Shown here: positions 28,373 to 36,150 of the stretch, one piece after another
How positions within the stretch are numbered: position 1 is the first letter of the stretch
How the letters are laid out: every line of letters begins with the position of its first letter
Source: JAFAXD01 sp051985675
GTDB lineage: Bacteria > Pseudomonadota > Alphaproteobacteria > Rhizobiales > Xanthobacteraceae
Assembly (NCBI GenBank): GCA_051985675.1
Contig: JBPYFJ010000054.1
Location: 48,070-112,069, forward strand
Length of the DNA: 64,000 nucleotides
Direction: 5' to 3'
Notes under the pieces: generated by a model
Database searches by the model: none
Seen by the model: only the letters and a program-made list of their open reading frames with translations
What the model was told of the DNA's origin: nothing
Program-made: the position numbers and the translations under genes

Positions 28373-29263
28373 TCACCCGATAATCCGCGCGGCGTCCTCG
28401 TAGATTTCATCAACCGAGTAGCGGCGCGGGATGATCTTCTGCTGGTGCGCGTAGTCGATGATCAGCTCGAGCGCCGGCCGCGTCGCCTCGATGCCGAACG
28501 GCGTGGTCTCGATCGGGTCTGCCGTCGGCAGGGTCGATGTCTTGCCCTTGCGCAACAGGTCGTAGACCTTCTTGACGGCGTCAGGCTGCTGCTCGACCAG
28601 CGACTTCTTCACCACCAGCATGTGATTGATCGGCACCACCGCGTGCTTCTTGAACCATCTGGCGGCTTCTTCCTTCGGGTTCTCGATCACGGTCTTGAGC
28701 CGTGGATCGTCCGGCAGGTTGGCCCCGTAGATCACCGCGTCGATCTCCCGGGCGAGCAGCATCTTGAGCAGATCATGCTCCATTGAGACGCGGTTGAGCT
28801 CCGGCGGATCCTTGTATTCGGCAACGTGGGCGCCTTCCTGCACGGTCCAGTGCGCCTGGTTGAGATCGACGCCGTAGTCGTTCTCAACAATCCCGCGGAT
28901 CCACACCCCGGTGGTCTGCGTGTAGGAGCGCACGCCGATCCGCTTGCCCGGCAGGTCATGCAGGGTGAGCTTGCCGCGCTCGGCGCTGTACACGAACGTG
29001 TTGTGCTGGAAGCGGCCGTACATCACGGCCGGCAGCAGCACGATCGGCTTGTTGTAGGCGCGCGCCAACAGATAGGTCACGATCGCCATTTCGGCGACAT
29101 CGAACTTCTGATCCTGCGCCATCGGCTTGAACACGCGATTGACCGGCTTGATCTCCTCGAACTCGAGTTCGATGCCGTCTTCCTTGAGCTCGCCGCTCTT
29201 GAGCTTGGCGGTCATCGGATAGTCGCCGAACGCGGTGCGCAGCTTGGTGACGGTTGGCGCCAT
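28373..29263 (-). CDS. 4,5-dihydroxyphthalate decarboxylase-like / NMT1-like protein
   Basis: 296 residues with a bilobed periplasmic-binding-protein fold of the kind annotated as dihydroxyphthalate decarboxylase. No export signal is visible, since the protein starts MAPTVTKLRTAFGDYPMT, so it is likely cytoplasmic and enzymatic rather than a transporter subunit. Features include GRFQHNTFVYS and RIGVRSYTQTTGVWIRGIV. GGAGAAACGTC precedes the ATG at 29263. Neighbouring ring-cleavage and UbiX genes support a role in decarboxylating an aromatic acid, but this is inferred. Confidence 0.75.
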   Translation of the reverse strand: MAPTVTKLRTAFGDYPMTAKLKSGELKEDGIELEFEEIKPVNRVFKPMAQDQKFDVAEMAIVTYLLARAYNKPIVLLPAVMYGRFQHNTFVYSAERGKLTLHDLPGKRIGVRSYTQTTGVWIRGIVENDYGVDLNQAHWTVQEGAHVAEYKDPPELNRVSMEHDLLKMLLAREIDAVIYGANLPDDPRLKTVIENPKEEAARWFKKHAVVPINHMLVVKKSLVEQQPDAVKKVYDLLRKGKTSTLPTADPIETTPFGIEATRPALELIIDYAHQQKIIPRRYSVDEIYEDAARIIG

Positions 29264-29432
29264 GACGTTTCTCCACAACGAGCATTGTCCGCAGTACTGG
29301 ACACCGGGTTTTGCGGGAAAATGCAAGCCGCATTATGCGCTACAACGCCTGCGTTACAAAGGCGGTGTCGCGGCGGCGTTTATATGCTTAATTGCGCGGC
29401 CCGCCCTCGTCCGCCGGAGCAGCTTGACCGTC

Positions 29433-29948
29433 ATGACCGCAACCGCCGTCAGTACCCCGATTTGGGATTTCGTCCTGAACTATTATGGCCGAAAGGGTGT
29501 CTCCGAAGCGCTCATCGGCCTGCAGGACGACCACGGCATCGACGTCAACATGCTGCTGTTCCTGGCGTGGATGGCGGCGCAGGGGAGGTGCTTGGCGCCC
29601 GACGACGTGAAGTTCGTGAGCACGACCTCGCACGCGTGGCAGCGTTCCGTCGTGGTGCCGATCCGCGCCGTGCGCCGGCTGCTCAAGGAGAATGTACCGC
29701 TGGTGCCGGCGGACGCGGCGGCGGCGTTCCGCAAGAAGGTGCAGACGATCGAGCTCGAGGGCGAGCAGCTGCAGCTCAACGCGATGGCGGCGCTGGTCGA
29801 ACGCTTCAAGCCCACGGCGGCGGGCTCGCCCGAGGAGGCGGCGCGCCGCAACATCAAAACGTTCGAGACGGTCGCCGCAAAGAGCTTCCCGCCGGCAACT
29901 GTCGATACCCTCGCGCGCGCCCTGGCCGAGGTCGCCGATGGCCGCTGA
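29433..29948 (+). CDS. TIGR02444 family protein
   Basis: 171 residues. PIWDFVLNYYGRKGVSEALIGLQDDHGIDVNMLLFLAWMA near 8-47 is the characteristic start of this uncharacterised family; the rest is helical with no signal or catalytic motif that I can identify. The ATG at 29433 begins the family match; the frame is open further upstream. It overlaps ubiX by 11 bases, so translation is probably coupled. Confidence 0.8.
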   Translation: MTATAVSTPIWDFVLNYYGRKGVSEALIGLQDDHGIDVNMLLFLAWMAAQGRCLAPDDVKFVSTTSHAWQRSVVVPIRAVRRLLKENVPLVPADAAAAFRKKVQTIELEGEQLQLNAMAALVERFKPTAAGSPEEAARRNIKTFETVAAKSFPPATVDTLARALAEVADGR

Positions 29949-30522
29949 CCCGCGCCGGCTCATCGTCGGGATCTCGGGCGCTTCCGGGGTGATCTACGGG
30001 GTCCGCCTGCTCGAGCTGTTGCGCGAGACCGACGTCGAGACGCATCTCGTGATGAGCAAGTCGGCCGAGCTCACGCTCGCCTACGAGACCGATTACAAGC
30101 CGAAGGACGTGAAGGCGATGGCGTCGGTCAACCATCCGGCGACCGACATTGGCGCCGCGATCTCTTCGGGCTCGTTCCCCACCATGGGCATGGTCATTGC
30201 GCCGTGCTCGATCCGCACCATGAGCGAGATCGCAACCGGGGTGACGAGCTCACTCCTATCGCGCGCGGCCGACGTGGTGCTGAAGGAGAAGCGCCGGCTG
30301 GTGCTGGCGCTGCGCGAGACGCCGCTGCATGGCGGGCACCTGCGCACCATGACGACGCTCGCCGACATCGGCGCCGTGGTCGCTCCGATCGTGCCGGCGT
30401 TCTACACCAAGCCGAAGAGCGTCGACGACATCGTCAACCACACGGTCGGCCGCCTGCTCGATTTCTTTGGGATCGAGACCAAGGTGGTGCGGCGCTGGCA
30501 GGGCGGGCCAGCTGAGGAATAA
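29938..30522 (+). CDS. ubiX: Flavin prenyltransferase UbiX
   Basis: 194 residues, normal for UbiX. IVGISGASGVIYGVRLLELL near 9-28 is the flavin-binding start, and PCSIRTMSEIATGV near 87-100 and LRETPLHGGHLRTM near 123-136 are the dimethylallyl-phosphate binding segments. It prenylates FMN to prFMN, the cofactor of UbiD-type decarboxylases. No ubiD is in the window, so the cofactor is used elsewhere or by an unrecognised partner. Its start lies inside the TIGR02444 gene. Confidence 0.95.
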   Translation: MAADPRRLIVGISGASGVIYGVRLLELLRETDVETHLVMSKSAELTLAYETDYKPKDVKAMASVNHPATDIGAAISSGSFPTMGMVIAPCSIRTMSEIATGVTSSLLSRAADVVLKEKRRLVLALRETPLHGGHLRTMTTLADIGAVVAPIVPAFYTKPKSVDDIVNHTVGRLLDFFGIETKVVRRWQGGPAEE

Positions 30523-30540
30523 AGTCCAGGACGCTGCCCT

Positions 30541-30642
30541 CATGGATGCCGCCATGGATGCCCGTTTTCGGCGATTCCGGGCATCCATGATAATGGCCTG
30601 ATAAGTCGTGGATTTTTCTCGTGCTCTCATCATGGATGCCCG
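30541..30642. repeat. Palindromic CATGGATGCC repeat cluster
   Basis: A perfect 12-bp inverted repeat, CATGGATGCCCG at 30553-30564 and CGGGCATCCATG at 30578-30589, has a 13-base spacer. A further copy of CATGGATGCCCG lies at 30631-30642 and a shortened one at 30541-30550. It sits just after ubiX and ahead of the convergent ATPase gene. It could end both transcripts or be a dispersed REP-like element. Confidence 0.7.
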
Positions 30643-30696
30643 ATTGGGACGGAGAGGCACCCGTCACACACGCCGCTTAGGAGGAATGTCCTTTTT

Positions 30697-31464
30697 TCAC
30701 CCCGGCAGAAAGGCCGTCTGTCCGGTTGCCGCGTCGGTCAAAACGCTGACCGGTGCGTCGTAGAGTTCCTCCAGGTTCTGGCGCGTCAGCACGGTTCGCA
30801 CCGGCCCGTCGGTGACCCGGGTGCCGGCACGCAGCAGAAACGCACGGTCGGCGAGCCGCAGCGCCTGGTTCGGATCATGCGTGGTGAACAGCACGCCGTG
30901 GCCGGCGGCCGACAGCGTTCTGATCTCGCGCATGACCTTGCCCTGGTTGCCGAAGTCGAGGCTCGCGGTCGGCTCGTCGAGCACGATGAAGCGCGGCTCC
31001 TGGGCGAGCGCGCGCGCCAGCAGCACGAGCTGCCGTTCGCCGCCCGAGATCATGGTGTAGGGCCGCGCCGAGAGATGCTCGATGCCGAACCGCTTGAGCG
31101 CCGCTGCCGCGACTGCGCGGTCGCGCGCCGTCGGCCGGCTGAACAGGCCTGAATGCGCGGTACGTCCCATCAGCACGACGGTCTCGACCGGAAACGCGAA
31201 CGTCGCCACATGCGACTGCGGTACGTAAGCGAGGAGCTGCGCGCGCTCGCGGATCGAGGTTAAGGCGATCGCGCGACCGGCGCAGCGCACCTCGCCGGCG
31301 CGCGGCGGCAGCAGGCCCAGCAATGTCTTGAGCAGCGTCGTCTTGCCGCCGCCGTTGGGGCCGAGCAGGGCGAGCACTTCGCCCTCCTGGAGCGCTACGT
31401 CGAGGCCGCTGCCGACCAGCTGGTCGCGATAGCCGATTGCGAGCGCGTGACCTTCGAGCGTCAT
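30697..31464 (-). CDS. FecE/BtuD/MolC-type ABC transporter ATPase
   Basis: 255 residues. Walker A GPNGGGKTT near 34-42, signature ISGGERQLVLLARAL near 136-150, Walker B FIVLDEPTASLD near 156-167. The segment YVPQSHVATFAFPVETVVLMGR is typical of metal-chelate (iron, cobalamin, molybdate) importer ATPases. Its ATG overlaps the permease stop as ATGA. It is the last gene of a four-gene unit with a ModA-type and a FecB-type binding protein upstream. Confidence 0.92.
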   Translation of the reverse strand: MTLEGHALAIGYRDQLVGSGLDVALQEGEVLALLGPNGGGKTTLLKTLLGLLPPRAGEVRCAGRAIALTSIRERAQLLAYVPQSHVATFAFPVETVVLMGRTAHSGLFSRPTARDRAVAAAALKRFGIEHLSARPYTMISGGERQLVLLARALAQEPRFIVLDEPTASLDFGNQGKVMREIRTLSAAGHGVLFTTHDPNQALRLADRAFLLRAGTRVTDGPVRTVLTRQNLEELYDAPVSVLTDAATGQTAFLPG

Positions 31465-32474
31465 GACCAGGTCCGCTGCACGCTCGCCAACAGCCAGATG
31501 AAAAACGGCGTGCCGATGAAGGCGGTGAGAATGCCGAGCGGAATCTCAACGCTGGCGGCGGTGCGCGCGATCGTATCGATGAACAGGAGGTACCCGCCGC
31601 CCAGCATGGCGGATGCGGGCAACAGCCGCGCGAAGTCGGGGCCGACCAGCGCACGCGCCAGGTGCGGCACGATCAGCCCGACCCAGCCTATGATCCCGGC
31701 CGCCGCCACGCTTGCCGACGTCACCAGGGTGGCGGCCGCGACGATTGCGATCCGCAGCGGCCCGGTCGGTACCCCGAGCGCGCGCGCCTCCTCCTCGGGG
31801 AGCGACATCACGTTCATGCGCCAGCGCAGCGCCACCAGCACCGCCGTGCCGAGCGCGACCGGGGTGAGCAGCGCCACAAGGTCGTTCGCGTTGGTCGACG
31901 CCAGGCTGCCGAGCAGCCAGAACGTCATCGCCGGCAGCTGGTTGTAGGGATCTGCCAGATATTTCACGAGCCCGACGCCTGCGCCTAGCAGGGCGCCGAT
32001 CACCACGCCCGCCAGCACCAGGAGCAGGATCGGATCGCGCGCCGGAACCAGCGTACCGATCAGATAGACCGCCGCGACCGCCGCGAGCCCGCCGAGAAAC
32101 GCAATGCTTTCGATCCCGAATACGCCGAGCGAAAAATAGATGCCCAGCACTGCCCCGAGGGCCGCGCCCGACGAGGCGCCCAGAATGTCGGGCGACACCA
32201 GCGGATTGCGAAACAGGCCCTGGAACGCGGTGCCGGCGACGGCGAGCGCGGCGCCGACCAGCAGTGCGGCGGTCACGCGGGGCCCGCGCACCTGCAGGAT
32301 CACGTTCTCGACCGCGCCTGGCACGCTTGGCGCGCGCCCGGTGAGCTTCGCGGCGAGCACGTCGAGCACGTCGCCAAGTCCGATCGGGTAGCGGCCGAGC
32401 GTGAAGGCGAGCGCGAGGCCGGCCAAGAGGACGATCAGCGCGACAGCGAAGCCGGGGAGGGCGGAGCGGGTCAT
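31461..32474 (-). CDS. FecCD/BtuC/MolB-type ABC permease
   Basis: 337 residues with about ten helices. The N-terminal region has RGPRVTAALLVGAALAVAGTAFQGLFRNPL near 64-93, the family hallmark, and GWVGLIVPHLAR near 268-279 is the ATPase-contact loop. It forms a homodimeric channel for metal chelates. Forty-three bases separate it from the FecB-type gene upstream, and it overlaps the ATPase gene by four bases. Confidence 0.92.
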   Translation of the reverse strand: MTRSALPGFAVALIVLLAGLALAFTLGRYPIGLGDVLDVLAAKLTGRAPSVPGAVENVILQVRGPRVTAALLVGAALAVAGTAFQGLFRNPLVSPDILGASSGAALGAVLGIYFSLGVFGIESIAFLGGLAAVAAVYLIGTLVPARDPILLLVLAGVVIGALLGAGVGLVKYLADPYNQLPAMTFWLLGSLASTNANDLVALLTPVALGTAVLVALRWRMNVMSLPEEEARALGVPTGPLRIAIVAAATLVTSASVAAAGIIGWVGLIVPHLARALVGPDFARLLPASAMLGGGYLLFIDTIARTAASVEIPLGILTAFIGTPFFIWLLASVQRTWS

Positions 32475-32517
32475 TGTGCCGACGATGCTAACCCAAATCG
32501 CCGCTCGCGCCTCGGCC

Positions 32518-33543
32518 TCAATCCCGTCCAGCCAGAATGCGCGTGATCTGATCGTCGGTCGGGGTCACGTGATAAAACGTGGCGAAGAACTGGTGGGTCA
32601 CGAACCGGATGCTTTCAGGAATTCGAGTCGGATAGAAAATTCTCGCCAACCACCACAAGCCGATCAGCCGGTTGACTGACGGCGGAAAATCGACCCAGCC
32701 GAACGGTAGTCGCGGCGCCGAATAGACGCGCCCCTCCCTCACCGCGGCAACGGAGGCCCAGGTCGGATCGGTTTTGACGTTCTCGGCAAACTCGCGATCG
32801 ACGGTGACGATCGTGTCCGGGTTCCAGCTTAGCACCTGCTCGAGCGACACCTGCGCTAGCCCGCCGCGCTGCTCACCCGCGACGTTGCGCGCGCCCAGAA
32901 ACTCGATCGTCTCGACGTTGATCGAGCCGCCGAGCGCGGTCTCGAGCCCGCGCGGACCGCGCGCGTAATAGACTCGCGGTCGTCGCTCGGTCGGTACGCC
33001 CGCGATTCGCTGCGTGATCGTGCGCAGCGTATCGTCGGTGTAGCGCGCGAGCTTCTCGGCTTCGTCGCGCCGCCCGACGAGCTCACCAAGTGTCCGATAT
33101 GTTGCGGCCGCCTTGTCGAAATGCCCGTCGAGCAGCGCATAGGGAATCCCGGTCTGCTGCTGCACCCGATCGGCAAGCGACACATAGGTCGGGTCGAGGT
33201 AGCCAACGTCGAGAATGAGGTCGGGCTTGAGCGCGATCACGGACTCGAGATTGGCGGTGTTGCCGCGCCCGGTGAGCCGGCCAACTTCGGGCCGCGCGCC
33301 GACGTCGGGCAGCAGGAACTCGCGCTCCTCGGCGCTGTTGGCGCGTGGCCAGCCGAGCAGGAGGTCGGGTGCGAGCGTATAGAGCAGGATCGCCGCCGGC
33401 GGCCCGGCCGGGAACGCGCGGGTGACGTTGGCAGGGATCGCGACCGTTCTTCCGGCCGCGTCGGTCAGCGTTGCGGCGCGAGCTGCACGCGGCGCTGCGA
33501 GCGCGGCCAGGACACTTAGGAAAACTCGGCGGTCAAGCGGCAT
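32518..33543 (-). CDS. FecB/BtuF/MolA-like periplasmic binding protein
   Basis: 341 residues. An apparent signal peptide (RRVFLSVLAALAAPRAARA) carries twin Arg, suggesting possible Tat export. The mature type III binding protein has ESVIALKPDLILDVGY near 94-109 and SLEQVLSWNPDTIVTVD near 219-235, with the long central helix between them. Candidates for the ligand are iron chelates, cobalamin or oxyanions; no siderophore genes are nearby. The frame is open upstream over the ModA-like gene, but ATG 33543 begins the signal peptide. It lies 26 bases after the ModA-like gene. Confidence 0.88.
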   Translation of the reverse strand: MPLDRRVFLSVLAALAAPRAARAATLTDAAGRTVAIPANVTRAFPAGPPAAILLYTLAPDLLLGWPRANSAEEREFLLPDVGARPEVGRLTGRGNTANLESVIALKPDLILDVGYLDPTYVSLADRVQQQTGIPYALLDGHFDKAAATYRTLGELVGRRDEAEKLARYTDDTLRTITQRIAGVPTERRPRVYYARGPRGLETALGGSINVETIEFLGARNVAGEQRGGLAQVSLEQVLSWNPDTIVTVDREFAENVKTDPTWASVAAVREGRVYSAPRLPFGWVDFPPSVNRLIGLWWLARIFYPTRIPESIRFVTHQFFATFYHVTPTDDQITRILAGRD

Positions 33544-33569
33544 GCGGAATTGATCCGGTGGAACGCGTG

Positions 33570-34394
33570 CTATGGAGCCGACGTCGCCGCAAGGTTCGGC
33601 GCCGCGAAGCCGTACTCGGCAAGGATCCTCTGCCCGTCGGCAAGGATGAATATCGTAAGCCGGTAGGCGGCAGGCGGAGCGCCCGACATGACGGTGAGAC
33701 CGTAATCGGCACCGACCGCCAGCGCGTCGGGCAACTGCACGATCTGCTGGTCGGGGTTCTCGCGCTGCGCGGCGCGTGCGCCGGTGCAGTAGGCGAGAAG
33801 GATGTCGGCTTTGCCGTCGGCCACCAGCGCGCCGTAGATCACGCGGTTGGCCGGCGCCGGTGGCGAATTTGGTCCGCCCATGAGTTGCAGCGCCTTGCCG
33901 GCGAGCACCGCCTTGGCACCGGGCTTGAGCTTGTCGGCCTTGGCGAACAGCTCCCAGGCGTAGTCGCCGGATGGGTCCGACTTGGGTGTCGAGGTGCCGA
34001 GCTTGACGCCGGGATCGAGCATGCGGTCGAGCAGGTTCGCCGGATCGACTGCGAGACCCGCTCGCACCAGCGCGCAGAGCTTGTTGCGCGCGAACAGCAC
34101 CACGGGGCCGCTCTTGCCGGCCTGCGCCAGCGCGCGCGGATGCTCCATGTTGGCGGAGGCAAAAACATCGGCCGCCGCGCCGGCCGCGATTGCGTCCTTG
34201 AGCAGGCCGGAGGGACCGTATTTGGTTTCGACCGTGACACCCGATGAATCCGCGAACGCCTCGGCGGCATCGTCGAGCGCCTGCCGCAGGCTGCCCGCCG
34301 CGTAAAGATGAACGAACTCGGCAGCTTGGGCGTCTAGGGTCATGCTCAGCAACCGGGCCACCGGCCATCCGGCCGTCGAGAAACGTCGCATCAT
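33570..34394 (-). CDS. ModA-type molybdate/tungstate-like binding protein
   Basis: 274 residues. The signal peptide probably ends at DAQAAEF. VHLYAAGSLRQALDDAAEAF, GPSGLLKDAIAAGAAADVFASA and YGALVADGKADILLAYCTGA are hallmarks of ModA-type type II binding proteins that hold oxyanions by main-chain and Ser/Thr contacts. No modB or modC follows; instead a FecB-FecCD-FecE set does. The start is uncertain: ATG 34394, ATG 34391 or an in-frame codon at 34457. It is divergent from rfbG. Confidence 0.83.
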   Translation of the reverse strand: MMRRFSTAGWPVARLLSMTLDAQAAEFVHLYAAGSLRQALDDAAEAFADSSGVTVETKYGPSGLLKDAIAAGAAADVFASANMEHPRALAQAGKSGPVVLFARNKLCALVRAGLAVDPANLLDRMLDPGVKLGTSTPKSDPSGDYAWELFAKADKLKPGAKAVLAGKALQLMGGPNSPPAPANRVIYGALVADGKADILLAYCTGARAAQRENPDQQIVQLPDALAVGADYGLTVMSGAPPAAYRLTIFILADGQRILAEYGFAAPNLAATSAP

Positions 34395-34544
34395 TCGCCC
34401 ACTCAACCACAGGACTTGCACTCGGTGAATGCGCCACCCGGTATTCGGGTTTCGCACAAATGGGTACCTCTTGAGCGGGCCGCCAAGGACGGGCAGTTTA
34501 TGGCCTATCGGCGTGCCGTTTTAGTGAGCTAGGTTTGAAGGCAT

Positions 34545-35624
34545 ATGTTCGGAAATTTCTATCACGGCAAAAACGTGTTCGTGACCGGCCACACCGGCTT
34601 CAAAGGGTCGTGGCTGTCAGCCTGGCTGCTCAAGCTCGGCGCCAAGGTCACCGGCTACGCGCTGCCGCCGGCCTATGCGGAGAGCCATTTCGAGCTCCTC
34701 GGTCTCGACCGCCGGATGCGGCACGTCGTGGGCAATGTGTGCGATTTCGACCACCTCACCCGCGCCATGACCGAGGCCAAGCCCGAGATCGTGTTCCACC
34801 TCGCCGCGCAGTCGCTGGTGCGTGAATCCTACCGCGATCCCAGAACCACGTTCGATACCAACGTCATGGGCGGCGTGAACCTGTGCGAGGCGGTTGCACG
34901 CGTTGAGAGCATCCGCACGCTGGTCTTCATCACGTCCGACAAATGCTATCGCAATGTCGACTGGGAATGGGGATATCGCGAGACCGACGAACTGGGCGGG
35001 CGCGATCCGTACAGCGCGTCAAAAGGCTGCGCGGAGCTTGTGTTCGCCGCCTATTGGGCGTCGTTTTTGTCGAAACCCGGTCGCGTCAACGCGGCGACCA
35101 CCCGCGCGGGCAACGTCATCGGCGGCGGCGACTGGGCGAAGGATCGCCTGATTCCCGATTGCATCCGCGCGCTTCGCAAGAAGGAAGCCATCGAAATCCA
35201 TCATCCCGACTCGACCCGGCCCTGGCAGCACGTGCTCGAGCCGCTCGGCGCCTATCTGCATCTCGGCCGCCGTCTGGGCGGGCCGCAGGGTAGCGACTAC
35301 TGCAAGAGCTGGAATTTCGGTCCCAACAACAGCGCCAACAAGACCGTCGGCGAAGTCGTCGGCGACCTGCTCCGGCTGTGGGGCAGCGGCGAAATGAAGA
35401 TCGCACGCGATCCCGATGCGCCGCATGAAGACCACTGGTTGCAGCTCAACTGCGATCGTGCCGACCATTACCTCAACTGGTCGCCGACCTGGAACTATCC
35501 GGAGTCGATCAGGCAGGCCGTGCATTGGTATCGGGCCTATCAGGACGGCGCCAAGGTTCCCGCGCTGACGGATTCGCAAATCGAGACATACAACCAGGCT
35601 TGGATCGACGCCGGCAATGATTGA
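34545..35624 (+). CDS. rfbG: CDP-glucose 4,6-dehydratase
   Basis: 359 residues of the extended SDR family. NAD-binding VTGHTGFKGSWL is at 13-24, active-site TSDK at 130-133 (FITSDKCYRN), and Tyr156-x3-Lys160 (YSASK). The sequence TRPWQHVLEPLGAYL near 224-238 is typical of RfbG. It converts CDP-glucose to CDP-4-keto-6-deoxyglucose, a precursor of O-antigen dideoxy- and branched sugars. The cytidylyltransferase RfbF is not in the window. It overlaps the epimerase gene by eight bases. Confidence 0.94.
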   Translation: MFGNFYHGKNVFVTGHTGFKGSWLSAWLLKLGAKVTGYALPPAYAESHFELLGLDRRMRHVVGNVCDFDHLTRAMTEAKPEIVFHLAAQSLVRESYRDPRTTFDTNVMGGVNLCEAVARVESIRTLVFITSDKCYRNVDWEWGYRETDELGGRDPYSASKGCAELVFAAYWASFLSKPGRVNAATTRAGNVIGGGDWAKDRLIPDCIRALRKKEAIEIHHPDSTRPWQHVLEPLGAYLHLGRRLGGPQGSDYCKSWNFGPNNSANKTVGEVVGDLLRLWGSGEMKIARDPDAPHEDHWLQLNCDRADHYLNWSPTWNYPESIRQAVHWYRAYQDGAKVPALTDSQIETYNQAWIDAGND

Positions 35625-36069
35625 GGGCGTAGCGCTTAATCCACTGCGTCAGTTCGTCGACGAGCGCGGGCGAACGATGCACATGCTGCGCAACGACGAT
35701 CCGCATTTCAGGCAATTCGGAGAGATCTACTTTTCGGGCGTGCGGCACGGCAAGATCAAGGGCTGGTACCGGCACCGCGAGAAAACCCTCAACTACGCGG
35801 TGCCGGCGGGACTCATCCGCGTCGTCATCTACGACGATCGTGCCGGCAGCCCGACGCACGGCTCGCTCGACGAATTTCTGCTCGGGGAGCAATCGCAACA
35901 CTACGCGCTGCTCACGATTGCTCCGCGCCTTTGGTATGGAGTGCAGGGTCTGGCACCGGGCGTATCCATCATCGCCAACTGTTCGGATCTGCCCAACGAC
36001 CCTGCCGAGTCGGATCGCAAACCAGCGGACTCGCCCGACGTTCCGTTCGCTTGGCCGACGGTCGTTTGA
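35617..36069 (+). CDS. Short RmlC-like sugar-nucleotide 3,5-epimerase
   Basis: 150 residues, against about 180 for RmlC. A cupin core is present: ERGRTMHMLRNDD, SGVRHGKIKGWYRHREKTLNY and the IAPRLWYGVQGLAPG strand. The His in GWYRHR lies where RmlC has the catalytic His of RGLHYQ. It would epimerise the 4-keto sugar made by RfbG or act as a 3-epimerase. Coupled translation with rfbG (eight-base overlap) supports a CDP-sugar substrate. Confidence 0.82.
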   Translation: MIEGVALNPLRQFVDERGRTMHMLRNDDPHFRQFGEIYFSGVRHGKIKGWYRHREKTLNYAVPAGLIRVVIYDDRAGSPTHGSLDEFLLGEQSQHYALLTIAPRLWYGVQGLAPGVSIIANCSDLPNDPAESDRKPADSPDVPFAWPTVV

Positions 36070-36150
36070 CCTCTAGGTTTTGTGGTGCATCAATTGGGAC
36101 GACGTGCGGCCACTTTGGCGGAAGATGCCTTAAGCGACCGGGTGCAGGCC

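Noticed and set aside
28351..28378. GGGTGA...TCACCC hairpin as a bidirectional terminator between the dioxygenase and decarboxylase-like genes
   Set aside because: Only six pairs with a long loop and no T tract, and the right arm covers a stop codon; too weak to list.
33544..34437. Upstream extension of the FecB-type binding protein (to 639 aa)
   Set aside because: It overlaps the ModA-type gene in another phase; the signal peptide begins at 33543.
34395..34544. Molybdate operator or Moco riboswitch before the ModA-type gene
   Set aside because: I found no ModE-like palindrome or conserved riboswitch core in the divergent region.
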